Positions 1-8,392 of a stretch of DNA of 34,009 nucleotides are shown in pieces. This stretch comes from Dorea sp. D27 (lineage in GTDB: Bacteria; Bacillota; Clostridia; Lachnospirales; Lachnospiraceae), in NCBI RefSeq assembly GCF_001185345.1, contig NZ_KQ236747.1, positions 117,933 to 151,941 of the forward strand, read 5' to 3'. Under the pieces are notes generated by a model. The model had not been told where the DNA came from, did not search any database, and saw only the letters and a program-made list of their open reading frames with translations. Numbering within the stretch: the stretch's first letter is position 1; each line of letters opens with the position of its first letter. The position numbers and the translations under genes are program-made.

Positions 1-487
1 AGTGTATACAACACATACAAATTAGAACGGTGTATATTATCGCAGTTAAACGTTTGCAGCGAGGCGTGCACGCCGTTGCTGCAGGAAGAGCCGGAAATCA
101 GGCAAGGGATGTTATTTCACATAGCAGCCCTGTACTTGATTCCGGCTCTTCCTCATAATAATTTCATTTTTCAAAGGTTTTCACTCGCTCAGCTTTTTTA
201 TTAATATACCGGCACAAATAAATTCCTTCCGGCCGCCAGTAACGTCACACAGCCACCCCCGCTCGTGCCAGTAAAGTAGATAGCCGATGGGGAGGCAGGG
301 GACAGATGCGAAGGTATAAGCGGGAGGGACGGAGAATCCTCACCAGATTCCTTAGCTTGTGGGATGAGAGCCGCTATCGGCGAACATTCCACAGGCTTAG
401 GAATCTGTGTGATAGTCGCAGTCCCGGACGCATCGCAGCAGATGCCCCCTGCCTTCCCATCGGCGCCCTGCTTCACTAAACCTACAG
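1..487. other. Intergenic region downstream of the sodium symporter; no convincing gene
   Basis: No open frame here has both a ribosome site and recognisable protein features. The one clear structure is the inverted repeat at 83-153, listed separately. A 91-codon GTG-initiated frame on the minus strand (201-476) follows the symporter stop closely. It has no clear Shine-Dalgarno site, no membrane segment and a proline/serine/cysteine-rich, non-protein-like composition, so I do not call it. Confidence 0.6.
83..153. repeat. Long imperfect inverted repeat, possible terminator or RNA hairpin
   Basis: The arms at 83-100 and 137-153 are complementary over 17 pairs with one extra A in the left arm. 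The core is AGGAAGAGCCGGA paired with TCCGGCTCTTCCT. A 36-nt interior contains further partial pairing (CAAGGG with CCCTG). On the plus strand a T-containing run follows only about 15 nt later, so it is not a classical intrinsic terminator. It may still end a rightward gene outside the window. Confidence 0.4.
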
Positions 488-1876
488 TTACTTGATAAAT
501 CCAAAGCAGTTAAGTATTACGACAAGCATCAGCACTGGTACGATAACCGCGTACAACAGCTTCTGGAACTGTGAGAAGCCGCCGTCTCTTCCGTTGACGG
601 TAAGTTCTTTTTCAAAATCCTTGAAGCCCCACACCTTAGCAACATAGAAGCAGGTGAGGAGACAGCCAAGAGGCAGCAGGATATATGCGGTAAATGTATC
701 GAGCCAGTTGTAAATGTTATAATAGGATACCCCGTTTAAATCAATAAACGGGAGCTGCACTCCGCTTAACACGCCAAAGCCAAGCGACACGATGACACCG
801 CCGGCAAAGATGACAAGCGAAGTGATGGTCGTAGATTTCCGGTGTGAAATATGTGCTGTCTCTTCCAGCCATTTGTTCGGAATCTCGATGATGGTGAACA
901 GCGTGGAAAGAGCGGCAAACAGCAGGGCGATAAAGAAGAAGATGCCGATAAACCGTCCGCCCGGAAGCTTTGAGAATATCTGGGTCATTACCACGAAGAT
1001 CAAGGAAGGACCGCTAGACACATCTACGCCTGCTCCAAAAGCGGAAGGAATAATTACAAAGCCTGCAGTCAGCGCTACGACAGTGTCACAGACTGCTATC
1101 CATATGGAATCCTTTTTGATGTTATTCGACTTTGGAAGACTGGCGCCGAGGGTGACAAAGATTCCCCAGCCGATTCCGATAGAGAACAGCACCTGCGTTG
1201 CGGCGTCCGCGAACACTTTGACGCTCATCTTGCTGAAATCCGGTACGATGTAATACTTCAGACCTTCGGCGGCATTAGGTGTGGAAAAGACAGCCCAGAT
1301 ACCACAAATGACTAGAAGTATAAACAGTGCCGGCATCATGAACTTGGTAATCTTCTCCACCAGATTCGTGATACCGAAGAACAGCAGAATCGCTACGACT
1401 ATCATTACGATTGCCGTATAAATCAAAGGTTCCGCAGCTTTTGACGTAAAGCTGTTAAAAAATATCTGTGTGTCGGAACCAAAGTCTGCGCCGGTGATAT
1501 AGGAGACTGCATATTTCAGCACCCATCCGCCGACGATAACATAATACATGTCAATCAAAGCCGTACAGAGCATGGCAATCCAGCCGATGAACCTGTACTT
1601 TTTCTTTATGGCACCGAAAGACGCCGCCACATTGGCCCTCGCGTAACGGCCTATGGCGCTTTCTGCCTTGATTAGAGGATAGCCCATAATCAAAGCCATA
1701 AGAATATAGACTACGATAAATACGCCTCCGCCTCCTCCGTAGGCGAGGTATGGGAACCGCCAGATATTGCCGAGCCCGATTGCGGCCCCTGCCGCAACCA
1801 TGATGTACCCAAAGCGCGAACCCCATTGCGCCTGGTCGTTCGTACTGCTGCCAGTACCAGCCTCATTACTACTCAT
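488..1876 (-). CDS. Neurotransmitter:sodium symporter (NSS/SNF family) transporter
   Basis: A 462-aa polytopic membrane protein of the sodium-coupled NSS (LeuT/TnaT) family, which imports amino acids or related amines with Na+. The N-terminal unwound TM1 signature GNIWRFPYL follows GAAIGL at about residues 30-45, and the next helix begins with the glycine run GGGGGVF. About twelve hydrophobic segments are visible, the last near residues 440-460 at the extreme C-terminus. Length matches bacterial family members. The ATG at 1876 is preceded by TTGGAG about 8 nt upstream. The gene stands alone, leftward, and diverges from nifJ. A near-consensus promoter and then an intrinsic terminator lie in its leader, which suggests control by attenuation. 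The substrate cannot be read from sequence. Tryptophan, tyrosine, methionine/alanine or branched amino acids are possible. Confidence 0.9.
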   Translation of the reverse strand: MSSNEAGTGSSTNDQAQWGSRFGYIMVAAGAAIGLGNIWRFPYLAYGGGGGVFIVVYILMALIMGYPLIKAESAIGRYARANVAASFGAIKKKYRFIGWIAMLCTALIDMYYVIVGGWVLKYAVSYITGADFGSDTQIFFNSFTSKAAEPLIYTAIVMIVVAILLFFGITNLVEKITKFMMPALFILLVICGIWAVFSTPNAAEGLKYYIVPDFSKMSVKVFADAATQVLFSIGIGWGIFVTLGASLPKSNNIKKDSIWIAVCDTVVALTAGFVIIPSAFGAGVDVSSGPSLIFVVMTQIFSKLPGGRFIGIFFFIALLFAALSTLFTIIEIPNKWLEETAHISHRKSTTITSLVIFAGGVIVSLGFGVLSGVQLPFIDLNGVSYYNIYNWLDTFTAYILLPLGCLLTCFYVAKVWGFKDFEKELTVNGRDGGFSQFQKLLYAVIVPVLMLVVILNCFGFIK

Positions 1877-1915
1877 AACAACACTCCAATCTCTGATTTA
1901 TTTGAGAAGTGTTGA

Positions 1916-1957
1916 ATTAAAAAAGGATGCGCTCACAACTGCTGTGAGAGCATCCTT
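1916..1957 (-). terminator. Intrinsic terminator inside the symporter leader (candidate attenuator)
   Basis: On the minus strand the arms 1957-1943 and 1937-1923 form a 15-bp stem with one mismatch (AAGGATGC plus CTCACA), closed by a 5-nt loop and followed directly by TTTTTT. It lies between the promoter at 1980-2008 and the start codon at 1876. The stem would begin only about 16 nt after the predicted transcription start. No gene on this strand lies upstream to be terminated, so it should stop the symporter's own transcript prematurely. Confidence 0.7.
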
Positions 1958-1979
1958 ACCCAATCCAATCCTCTTTTTT

Positions 1980-2008
1980 AGTATAGCCTAGCAACATGCA
2001 GTTGTCAA
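1980..2008 (-). promoter_or_regulatory. Strong sigma-A promoter for the sodium symporter
   Basis: The minus strand reads TTGACA (2008-2003), a 17-nt spacer, then TATACT (1985-1980). This matches the consensus at 11 of 12 positions with ideal spacing. Initiation is expected near 1973, about 100 nt upstream of the symporter ATG. Confidence 0.8.
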
Positions 2009-2084
2009 GATTTTATCCATTCCGGAGGGGGCTGCGCGGCGCTCCTGTGTACGGAAAAAGGAACAAAATAAAGCCAATAATCAC

Positions 2085-2113
2085 TAGACTTTTAAAGGTA
2101 CTAAGGATATAAT
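2085..2113 (+). promoter_or_regulatory. Sigma-A promoter for nifJ
   Basis: TAGACT at 2085-2090 (4 of 6 to the -35 consensus), a 17-nt spacer and a perfect TATAAT at 2108-2113. Initiation near 2120 gives a leader of about 50 nt with AAGGAGG at 2154-2160 ahead of the ATG at 2171. Confidence 0.7.
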
Positions 2114-2170
2114 GGATGTATACGTCAAGTTATAATAATATGTAATGTATTTTAAGGAGGAACAACAAAA

Positions 2171-5100
2171 ATGGCAAGAAAAATGAAGACCATGGACGGT
2201 AACCAGGCCGCGGCGCATGCGTCATATGCGTATACGGAAGTTGCGGCTATTTACCCGATCACACCATCATCTGTTATGCCGGAACACGTGGATGAATGGG
2301 CTACAGAGGGCAGGAAGAACATATTTGGACAAACTGTCCAAGTGACAGAGATGCAGTCAGAGGCGGGTGCAGCCGGAGCAGTACACGGTTCGCTGGCAGC
2401 AGGTGCTATGACGACGACGTTTACGGCATCTCAGGGATTATTGTTGATGATTCCTAACTTATATAAAGTAGCGGGTGAGCAGCTTCCGGGCGTATTCAAC
2501 GTATCCGCCCGTGCGATTGCAAGCCATGCATTATCTATCTTCGGCGATCATTCAGATGTCTACGCCTGTCGTCAGACGGGTGCGGCTATGCTGTGTGAAT
2601 CCAGCGTGCAGGAAGTTATGGACCTGACACCGGTTGCCCACTGTGCGGCACTGAAGGGAAAGATTCCGTTCATCAACTTCTTTGACGGATTCCGTACATC
2701 TCACGAGATTCAGAAGATAGAGACATGGGACTACGAAGATCTGAAAGAACTGGTTGATATGGATTCAATCGATGAATTCAGAAACCATGCTTTGAATCCA
2801 AACCACCCTTGCCAGAGAGGTTCTGCCCAGAACCCGGATATCTTCTTCCAGGCGAGAGAGGCATGTAACCCGTACTACGATGCTATGCCGGCTATCGTAC
2901 AGGAATACATGGACAAGGTCAACGAGAAGATCGGAACAGACTATAAGCTCTTCAACTACTATGGAGCGGCAGACGCAGAAAGAGTCATCATCGCAATGGG
3001 TTCTGCCTGTGAGACGATTGAAGAGACAGTAGACTATATGCTGGCAGCAGGTGAAAAAGTAGGTGTTGTCAAAGTACGCCTTTACAGGCCATTCTGCGCA
3101 CAGGCATTGATAGATGCAATTCCGGATACGGTCAAGACAATCTCTGTACTTGACAGGACAAAAGAGCCAGGTGCATTCGGCGAACCGTTATACCTGGATG
3201 TAGTGGCTGCATTAAAAGGTACTAAATTCGATGCAGTTCCTATACTGTCAGGACGTTACGGACTGGGATCAAAAGACACGACGCCGGCTCAGATTGTTGC
3301 AGTATTCAATAATACAGAGAAGGCTAAGTTTACAATCGGTATCGTAGATGATGTGACAGGACTCTCTCTGGAAACAGGCGCTCCTCTTGTTACGACTCCG
3401 GAAGGAACGATCAACTGTAAGTTCTGGGGACTTGGTGCAGACGGTACTGTCGGTGCCAACAAGAACTCCATCAAGATCATCGGTGATAATACTGACATGT
3501 ATGCGCAGGCTTACTTTGACTATGACTCCAAGAAGTCCGGCGGTGTTACGATGTCACATCTGCGTTTCGGTAAGAAGGCAATCAAGTCTACTTATCTGAT
3601 TCGTCAGGCAAACTTTGTGGCCTGCCACAATCCTTCTTATGTAGACAAGTACAACATGGTTCAGGAGCTCGTTGACGGCGGAACATTCCTGCTGAACTGT
3701 CCATGGGATATGGAAGGGCTTGAGAAACATCTTCCAGGACAGGTAAAAGCATATATCGCTGACCACAACATCAAGTTCTACACGATTGACGGTATCAAGA
3801 TTGGTAAGGAAATCGGACTCGGCGGACGTATCAATACGGTGCTCCAGTCTGCATTCTTCAAACTTGCCTCCATCATTCCGGAAGAGGAAGCTATCGACCT
3901 TATGAAGAAGGCTGCAAAGGCTACTTACGGAAGAAAAGGTGACAAGATTGTACAGATGAACTATGATGCCATCGACGCAGGCGCTAAGCAGGTGGTAGAG
4001 GTTCCGGTTCCTGACAGCTGGAAGAGTTCTGAAGATGAAGGGCTGTTTACACCAGAAGTCAAGGGTGGAAGAGAAGATGTAGTTTCCTTTGTTAAGAATA
4101 TACAGTCCAAAGTCAACTCTCAGGAAGGCAACTCCCTGCCTGTATCAGCATTCAGCGATTACGTTGACGGTTCTACGCCATCTGGTTCTTCTGCATACGA
4201 GAAACGTGGTATCGCAGTAGACATTCCAATCTGGAAAGAGGAGAACTGTATCCAGTGTAACCGTTGTGCTTATGTGTGTCCGCATGCAGTCATCCGTCCG
4301 GTTGCATTGACAGAAGACGAGTTTGCAAAAGCTCCGGAAGGAACGCGGGCAATCGATATGGTTGGCATGCCGGGAATGAAATTTGCGATTACGGTATCCG
4401 GCTATGACTGTACCGGATGTGGCTCCTGTGCAAACGTATGCCCGGGCAAGAAGGGCGAAAAGGCGCTCGTTATGGAGAACATGGAAGCGAATGTAGACAA
4501 ATGCCAGGAAAGATTCGACTTTGGAAGAGCGATTCCGGTTAAGCCTGAAGTTGTTGCCAAGTTCAAACCAGAGACGGTAAAGGGCAGTCAGTTCAAACAG
4601 CCGCTCCTTGAGTTCTCGGGCGCTTGTGCGGGATGTGGAGAGACGCCATACGCGAAGCTGATAACACAGCTGTTCGGAGACAGGATGTACATCGCTAATG
4701 CTACAGGATGTTCTTCTATCTGGGGCAACTCCTCACCGTCCACACCATATACGGTGAACGACAAGGGACAGGGTCCTGCATGGTCCAACTCCTTGTTCGA
4801 AGACAATGCCGAGTTTGGATATGGTATGCTGCTTGCTCAGAAGGTTATCAGAAAGAGACTGAAAGAAGAAGTAGAATCCTTATTGGCTTCAGATGAAGCA
4901 TCAGCAGAAGTAAAAGCTGCATGCCAGGAATACCTGGATACGTTTAACAGCGGAGCGACAAACGGAGATGCTTCTGATAAGCTTGTGGCTGCGTTAGAAG
5001 GATGCGGTTGTGAGACATGTAATGACATCGTGAAGAACAAAGACTTCCTCGCTAAGAAGTCCCAGTGGGTATTCGGCGGTGACGGATGGGCTTATGATAT

Positions 5101-5707
5101 TGGATTTGGCGGTGTTGACCACGTGCTTGCAAGCGGCGAAGATATCAACATCATGGTATTTGATACGGAAGTTTATTCCAATACAGGCGGACAGTCCTCC
5201 AAAGCTACAAAGACAGGTGCGACAGCACAGTTTGCGGCAGGCGGAAAAGAGACGAAGAAGAAAGACCTTGCCGGTATCGCTATGAGTTACGGGTATGTAT
5301 ATGTGGCACAGATTGCCATGGGTGCGGACTTTAATCAGACGGTAAAGGCGATAGCGGAGGCGGAAGCTTATCCGGGTCCATCACTTATCATCGCTTATGC
5401 TCCATGTATCAACCATGGAATCAAGATGGGCATGAGCAAGGCTCAGACAGAAGAAGCGCTGGCAGTACAGTGCGGATACTGGAACAACTTCCGGTTCAAT
5501 CCTGCTGCAGAAGGAGCGAAGTTTACTCTTGACAGCAAAGAGCCTACTGGTGATTATCAGGCATTCCTTGACGGAGAAGTACGTTACAGCGCTCTGAAGA
5601 GGGCAAATCCTGAGAAGGCAGAAAAGCTGTTCGCTAAGAATGAAGCAGAAGCCAAGGAAAGATATGACTATCTGAAGAAGCTCGTAACACTTTACGGGGG
5701 AGAATAA
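2171..5707 (+). CDS. nifJ: Pyruvate:ferredoxin (flavodoxin) oxidoreductase, single-chain
   Basis: A 1178-aa cytoplasmic enzyme that oxidises pyruvate and CoA to acetyl-CoA and CO2, passing electrons to ferredoxin or flavodoxin. This is the central reaction of clostridial fermentation. Length fits the fused homodimeric PFOR. The N-terminal domain I begins with TMDGNQAAAHASYAYTEVAA. An inserted 2[4Fe-4S] ferredoxin domain shows CIQCNRCAYVCP (Cys693, 696, 699, 703) and CTGCGSCANVCP (Cys747, 750, 753, 757). The proximal cluster ligands begin with CAGC (Cys819, 822). The thiamine diphosphate site follows at GDGWAYDIGFGG, with VYSNTGGQSS shortly after. The AAGGAGG site 10 nt upstream fixes the start. 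The gene is monocistronic between its own promoter and a strong terminator. Nothing looks truncated. Confidence 0.97.
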   Translation: MARKMKTMDGNQAAAHASYAYTEVAAIYPITPSSVMPEHVDEWATEGRKNIFGQTVQVTEMQSEAGAAGAVHGSLAAGAMTTTFTASQGLLLMIPNLYKVAGEQLPGVFNVSARAIASHALSIFGDHSDVYACRQTGAAMLCESSVQEVMDLTPVAHCAALKGKIPFINFFDGFRTSHEIQKIETWDYEDLKELVDMDSIDEFRNHALNPNHPCQRGSAQNPDIFFQAREACNPYYDAMPAIVQEYMDKVNEKIGTDYKLFNYYGAADAERVIIAMGSACETIEETVDYMLAAGEKVGVVKVRLYRPFCAQALIDAIPDTVKTISVLDRTKEPGAFGEPLYLDVVAALKGTKFDAVPILSGRYGLGSKDTTPAQIVAVFNNTEKAKFTIGIVDDVTGLSLETGAPLVTTPEGTINCKFWGLGADGTVGANKNSIKIIGDNTDMYAQAYFDYDSKKSGGVTMSHLRFGKKAIKSTYLIRQANFVACHNPSYVDKYNMVQELVDGGTFLLNCPWDMEGLEKHLPGQVKAYIADHNIKFYTIDGIKIGKEIGLGGRINTVLQSAFFKLASIIPEEEAIDLMKKAAKATYGRKGDKIVQMNYDAIDAGAKQVVEVPVPDSWKSSEDEGLFTPEVKGGREDVVSFVKNIQSKVNSQEGNSLPVSAFSDYVDGSTPSGSSAYEKRGIAVDIPIWKEENCIQCNRCAYVCPHAVIRPVALTEDEFAKAPEGTRAIDMVGMPGMKFAITVSGYDCTGCGSCANVCPGKKGEKALVMENMEANVDKCQERFDFGRAIPVKPEVVAKFKPETVKGSQFKQPLLEFSGACAGCGETPYAKLITQLFGDRMYIANATGCSSIWGNSSPSTPYTVNDKGQGPAWSNSLFEDNAEFGYGMLLAQKVIRKRLKEEVESLLASDEASAEVKAACQEYLDTFNSGATNGDASDKLVAALEGCGCETCNDIVKNKDFLAKKSQWVFGGDGWAYDIGFGGVDHVLASGEDINIMVFDTEVYSNTGGQSSKATKTGATAQFAAGGKETKKKDLAGIAMSYGYVYVAQIAMGADFNQTVKAIAEAEAYPGPSLIIAYAPCINHGIKMGMSKAQTEEALAVQCGYWNNFRFNPAAEGAKFTLDSKEPTGDYQAFLDGEVRYSALKRANPEKAEKLFAKNEAEAKERYDYLKKLVTLYGGE

Positions 5708-5746
5708 GAGACAGATTGCCCGGGGCATATGGCCTGGGGTATAGTA

Positions 5747-5782
5747 AGAGGAGGACAGGGCAGCCCTGTCCTCCTCTCTTTT
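5747..5782 (+). terminator. Intrinsic terminator of nifJ
   Basis: A perfect 14-bp stem (5747-5760 with 5764-5777, core GAGGAGGACAGGG) has a 3-nt loop and is followed by CTTTTA. It lies about 40 nt after the nifJ stop. Confidence 0.85.
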
Positions 5783-5873
5783 ATGTCACTGTTCTGTCAT
5801 TGATCAGATATTCATCCTTACCTGCCTCTTGTATGATTTGAGGCAGATGCCTGTGCCAAAATTATATCATTTA

Positions 5874-5902
5874 TTGACAAATACCGGTAAAAATGATACA
5901 AA
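5874..5902 (+). promoter_or_regulatory. Promoter for the lysine riboswitch transcript
   Basis: TTGACA at 5874-5879 is a perfect -35. TACAAA at 5897-5902 is a weak -10 with 17-nt spacing, helped by an upstream TG (TGATACAAA, extended -10). Initiation near 5909 would place the riboswitch at the very start of the RNA. Confidence 0.6.
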
Positions 5903-5922
5903 TGTACTATATGAATAATGAA

Positions 5923-6083
5923 CTTGATAGAGGCGCGGTTTTCATAAGTAATCCAGTACGATAGTCCGGGAGACTGTACTGGGTGGAAGGGAAGACTGCC
6001 GAAGGGTGTGCATATCCCGTGTGCACATTCTGGGACGCGTGCAGAAGATGCCGCGGACTGTCACATCAGTGGAGCGCTATCAG
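5923..6083 (+). ncRNA. Lysine riboswitch (L box)
   Basis: The conserved core is readable in order: GATAGAGGCGCGG after the P1 5' strand, then ATAAGTAATC, GGAAGGGAAGACTGCCGAAG, CTGGGACG, GGACTGTCAC and GTGGAGCGCTATC. These match the L-box consensus (AGAGGNGC, AGTA, GGGAAGNCNGCCGAAG, TGACTGTCA, GGAGNGCTATC). P1 is closed by TTGATAG with CTATCAG. In the known class, lysine binding favours P1 and allows a downstream terminator to form. Such a terminator is present at 6119-6160, so lysine should switch off the transporter gene at 6251. Confidence 0.93.
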
Positions 6084-6118
6084 TGTATAATGAGTACATA
6101 AAGTATCGAATGTATTAT

Positions 6119-6160
6119 GCCATGAATGCGCCTCCGAAGGGCGTTGTTCATGGCGTTTTT
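6119..6160 (+). terminator. Riboswitch-controlled intrinsic terminator
   Basis: The arm 6119-6132 (GCCATGAATGCGCC) pairs with 6139-6154 (ending TTCATGGC) around the loop TCCGAA, and GTTTTT follows directly. It begins about 35 nt after the lysine aptamer and about 90 nt before the transporter start, the usual arrangement for transcriptional control. Confidence 0.85.
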
Positions 6161-6250
6161 GCAGTATGGGGAATAAGGTTCTCATAGGGAGGCTGCTCCA
6201 CGTCCATACTGTGAGGATTCAGGGAAAAAAGGGAAGAGAGAGGAAGAAAG

Positions 6251-7870
6251 ATGAACAAAAGAAGTAAGAAAGTTGTATGGGGGACGCTCGTTCTTCTGCT
6301 TATGCTGGCGTGCAGTTCGATGACTGTATTCGCAGCGGAAGACGCGGCGGAGTATGTGCCGGATATGTACGCATCTTTTTGGGCGCTTATACCGCCTGTT
6401 GTGGCTATCGTGCTTGCGCTTATCACGAAGGAGGTATACAGCTCGCTTTTCATAGGGATCTTGATGGGCGGTATATTCTACTCTAACTTTACGTTTGAAA
6501 AGACGGTTACACATGTATTCCAGGACGGCATTATAGGGGTTCTTTCTGACAGCTATAATGTGGGTATCCTTGTATTTCTCGTCATTCTTGGCGTCATGGT
6601 CTGTCTTATGAACAAGGCAGGCGGTTCCGCTGCATTTGGGCGGTGGGCCACGGAACATATCAAATCACGGGTGGGAGCGCAGCTGGCGACTATCGTACTC
6701 GGCGTGCTCATATTTATCGATGATTATTTCAACTGTCTGACCGTGGGAAGCGTTATGCGCCCGGTGACGGACAAGCACAACGTATCACGGGCAAAGCTGT
6801 CTTATCTGATTGACGCCACGGCGGCGCCGGTCTGCATCATAGCACCGATATCATCATGGGCGGCGGCCGTGACTGGATTTGTGGAAGGGGAGGATGGCCT
6901 ATCTATATTCATACGGGCAATTCCTTATAACTTCTATGCTCTGCTTACAATCGTCATGATGCTTGGACTCGTGTTCATGAAAGTAGACTACGGCCCGATG
7001 AAGCTGCATGAAAAAAATGCGGCAAAAGGAGACTTGTACACGACTCCGGACCGCCCTTATGCCAATGCAGAGCCGGAGTCAGGGGAGGACAGCAAGGGGA
7101 AGGTCATAGATCTAGTGTTCCCGATACTGCTTCTTATCGTCTGCTGTGTAATCGGTATGATTTATACCGGTGGATTTTTCTCGGGTGAAGACTTTGTCAC
7201 GGCATTTTCCCAGAGTGATGCTTCGGTCGGTCTTGTGCTTGGAAGCTTCTTTGCATTTGCGATTACAATCATATTCTATGTGGCAAGGCGGGTTATGAAG
7301 TTTGGCGAATGCATGTCCTGCATTCCGGATGGATTTAAGGCCATGGTACCTGCCATCCTCATCCTGACGCTTGCATGGTCCCTGAAAGCTATGACCGACA
7401 GCCTTGGAGCAGCCGCATACGTAGAGGCGATGATGAAGTCGAGCGCCAAAGGGTTTGTAACGCTTCTGCCGGCTATCATCTTCCTCGTGGGCTGTTTCCT
7501 CGCATTTGCAACAGGGACGTCTTGGGGCACTTTTGGAATCCTGATACCGATTGTGGTAGCCGTATTTGCCGGTACCAATGAAAATATGATGATTATCTCT
7601 ATCTCGGCATGTATGGCTGGCGCTGTATGCGGAGACCACTGTTCACCTATCTCCGACACGACCATCATGGCGTCGGCCGGGGCGCAGTGCAATCATGTGA
7701 ATCATGTGACGACACAGCTGCCTTATGCAGTTACGGTGGCGGCAGTGTCTTTTGTCACGTATATTGTCGCCGGGTTCGTCCAGTCTGCCTGGATTGCGCT
7801 TCCAGTGGGAGTCTTGCTGATGCTCATTGTATTGTTTGTAATCAGAGTGATCAACATCGATAAAGTATAG
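6251..7870 (+). CDS. lysW: NhaC-superfamily transporter, probable lysine importer (LysW type)
   Basis: A 539-aa membrane protein of the NhaC Na+/H+ antiporter superfamily. An N-terminal hydrophobic stretch ending VFAAEDAAEY could be a signal peptide or an extra helix. About eleven to twelve further membrane segments follow. Family-type motifs include ISSWAAAVTGF, ATGTSWGTFGILIP and GDHCSPISDTTIMASAGA. On its own this would be annotated as a Na+/H+ antiporter. The lysine riboswitch directly upstream instead fits LysW, the NhaC-type lysine transporter inferred from L-box regulons in Gram-positive bacteria. The start follows AGAGGAAG at a usable distance. A DUF2007 gene follows after 19 nt and is probably co-transcribed. 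The family assignment is firm and the lysine substrate is inferred from regulation. Confidence 0.88.
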   Translation: MNKRSKKVVWGTLVLLLMLACSSMTVFAAEDAAEYVPDMYASFWALIPPVVAIVLALITKEVYSSLFIGILMGGIFYSNFTFEKTVTHVFQDGIIGVLSDSYNVGILVFLVILGVMVCLMNKAGGSAAFGRWATEHIKSRVGAQLATIVLGVLIFIDDYFNCLTVGSVMRPVTDKHNVSRAKLSYLIDATAAPVCIIAPISSWAAAVTGFVEGEDGLSIFIRAIPYNFYALLTIVMMLGLVFMKVDYGPMKLHEKNAAKGDLYTTPDRPYANAEPESGEDSKGKVIDLVFPILLLIVCCVIGMIYTGGFFSGEDFVTAFSQSDASVGLVLGSFFAFAITIIFYVARRVMKFGECMSCIPDGFKAMVPAILILTLAWSLKAMTDSLGAAAYVEAMMKSSAKGFVTLLPAIIFLVGCFLAFATGTSWGTFGILIPIVVAVFAGTNENMMIISISACMAGAVCGDHCSPISDTTIMASAGAQCNHVNHVTTQLPYAVTVAAVSFVTYIVAGFVQSAWIALPVGVLLMLIVLFVIRVINIDKV

Positions 7871-7889
7871 CAGTCGCGGGGAGGCAAGT

Positions 7890-8324
7890 ATGCGGGAGAC
7901 ACAACAGAGGCCGAAAGCCGGACATGGCGCACATATAACGGCCATGCGTCCGGTCAGGCTCATAACTGTGGAGCATGCAGTTCATGCCCGGATGATAGCA
8001 GGCGTCCTGGAAGGAAACGGTATAAAGTGCTGGATACGCGACAAGGAAAGCGGAGGTTATATGAGCATTTACATGGGCTTTTCTGTCTTCGGGAAAGACT
8101 TGTACGTAGATGAAGCCGATGCAGCCCGGGCCCGGGAACTGGTGGACGGCATCGAAGCGGAGATAAATACAGAGGATGCGGAGAAGGTGGCGGAAGATGA
8201 AGATATCCCCGTCCCGCCATTTTACAGAAACAAGCGGATTACCGCGTGCGTTATCGCGGCTGTCCTTTGCATATTGGTGGCAGCAGCACTGATTCTGAAC
8301 CTGTATGATGCATTCTTGGGCTAA
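7890..8324 (+). CDS. DUF2007-type putative signal-transducing protein with C-terminal membrane helix
   Basis: A 144-aa protein. Residues about 20-90 resemble the DUF2007 fold: a beta strand with VRLITVEHAVHARMIAGVLEGN, then a central GFSVFGKDLYVDEADAARARELV. That domain is described as a PII-like signal-transducing fold with no settled biochemical role. An acidic linker (EINTEDAEKVAEDEDIP) leads to a single C-terminal helix of about 22 hydrophobic residues near 118-140, so the soluble domain is probably cytoplasmic and tethered to the membrane. GGGGAGG 6 nt before the ATG supports the start. The gene begins 19 nt after lysW and should lie under the same lysine riboswitch. A role alongside lysine transport is only a guess from position. 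Confidence 0.75.
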   Translation: MRETQQRPKAGHGAHITAMRPVRLITVEHAVHARMIAGVLEGNGIKCWIRDKESGGYMSIYMGFSVFGKDLYVDEADAARARELVDGIEAEINTEDAEKVAEDEDIPVPPFYRNKRITACVIAAVLCILVAAALILNLYDAFLG

Positions 8325-8334
8325 TGAAACATGA

Positions 8335-8392
8335 AGATACCCCTATAGAAATTCAGGCTTTTTCAAAGCCTTGAACCGCTACAGGGGTATCT
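8335..8392. repeat. 58-nt nested palindrome between convergent operons
   Basis: The outer arms AGATACCCCT (8335-8344) and AGGGGTATCT (8383-8392) are perfectly complementary and are extended by TAG/CTA after one mismatch. Inside, TTCAGGCTTT pairs with AAAGCCTTGAA with one bulge. The result is one long stable hairpin with no strong T run on either side. It may terminate the lysW transcript or the opposing ABC operon, or be a small palindromic element. Confidence 0.55.

Noticed and set aside
201..476. 91-codon minus-strand frame right after the sodium symporter, possibly a small transporter subunit
   Set aside because: GTG start without a ribosome site, no membrane helix (unlike MetS-type partners of NSS transporters), and a composition that looks like translated non-coding DNA.
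6182..7639. Long minus-strand frames (158 and 175 codons) opposite lysW
   Set aside because: They are antisense to a clear transporter, rich in His, Arg, Lys and Tyr, and lack initiation signals.
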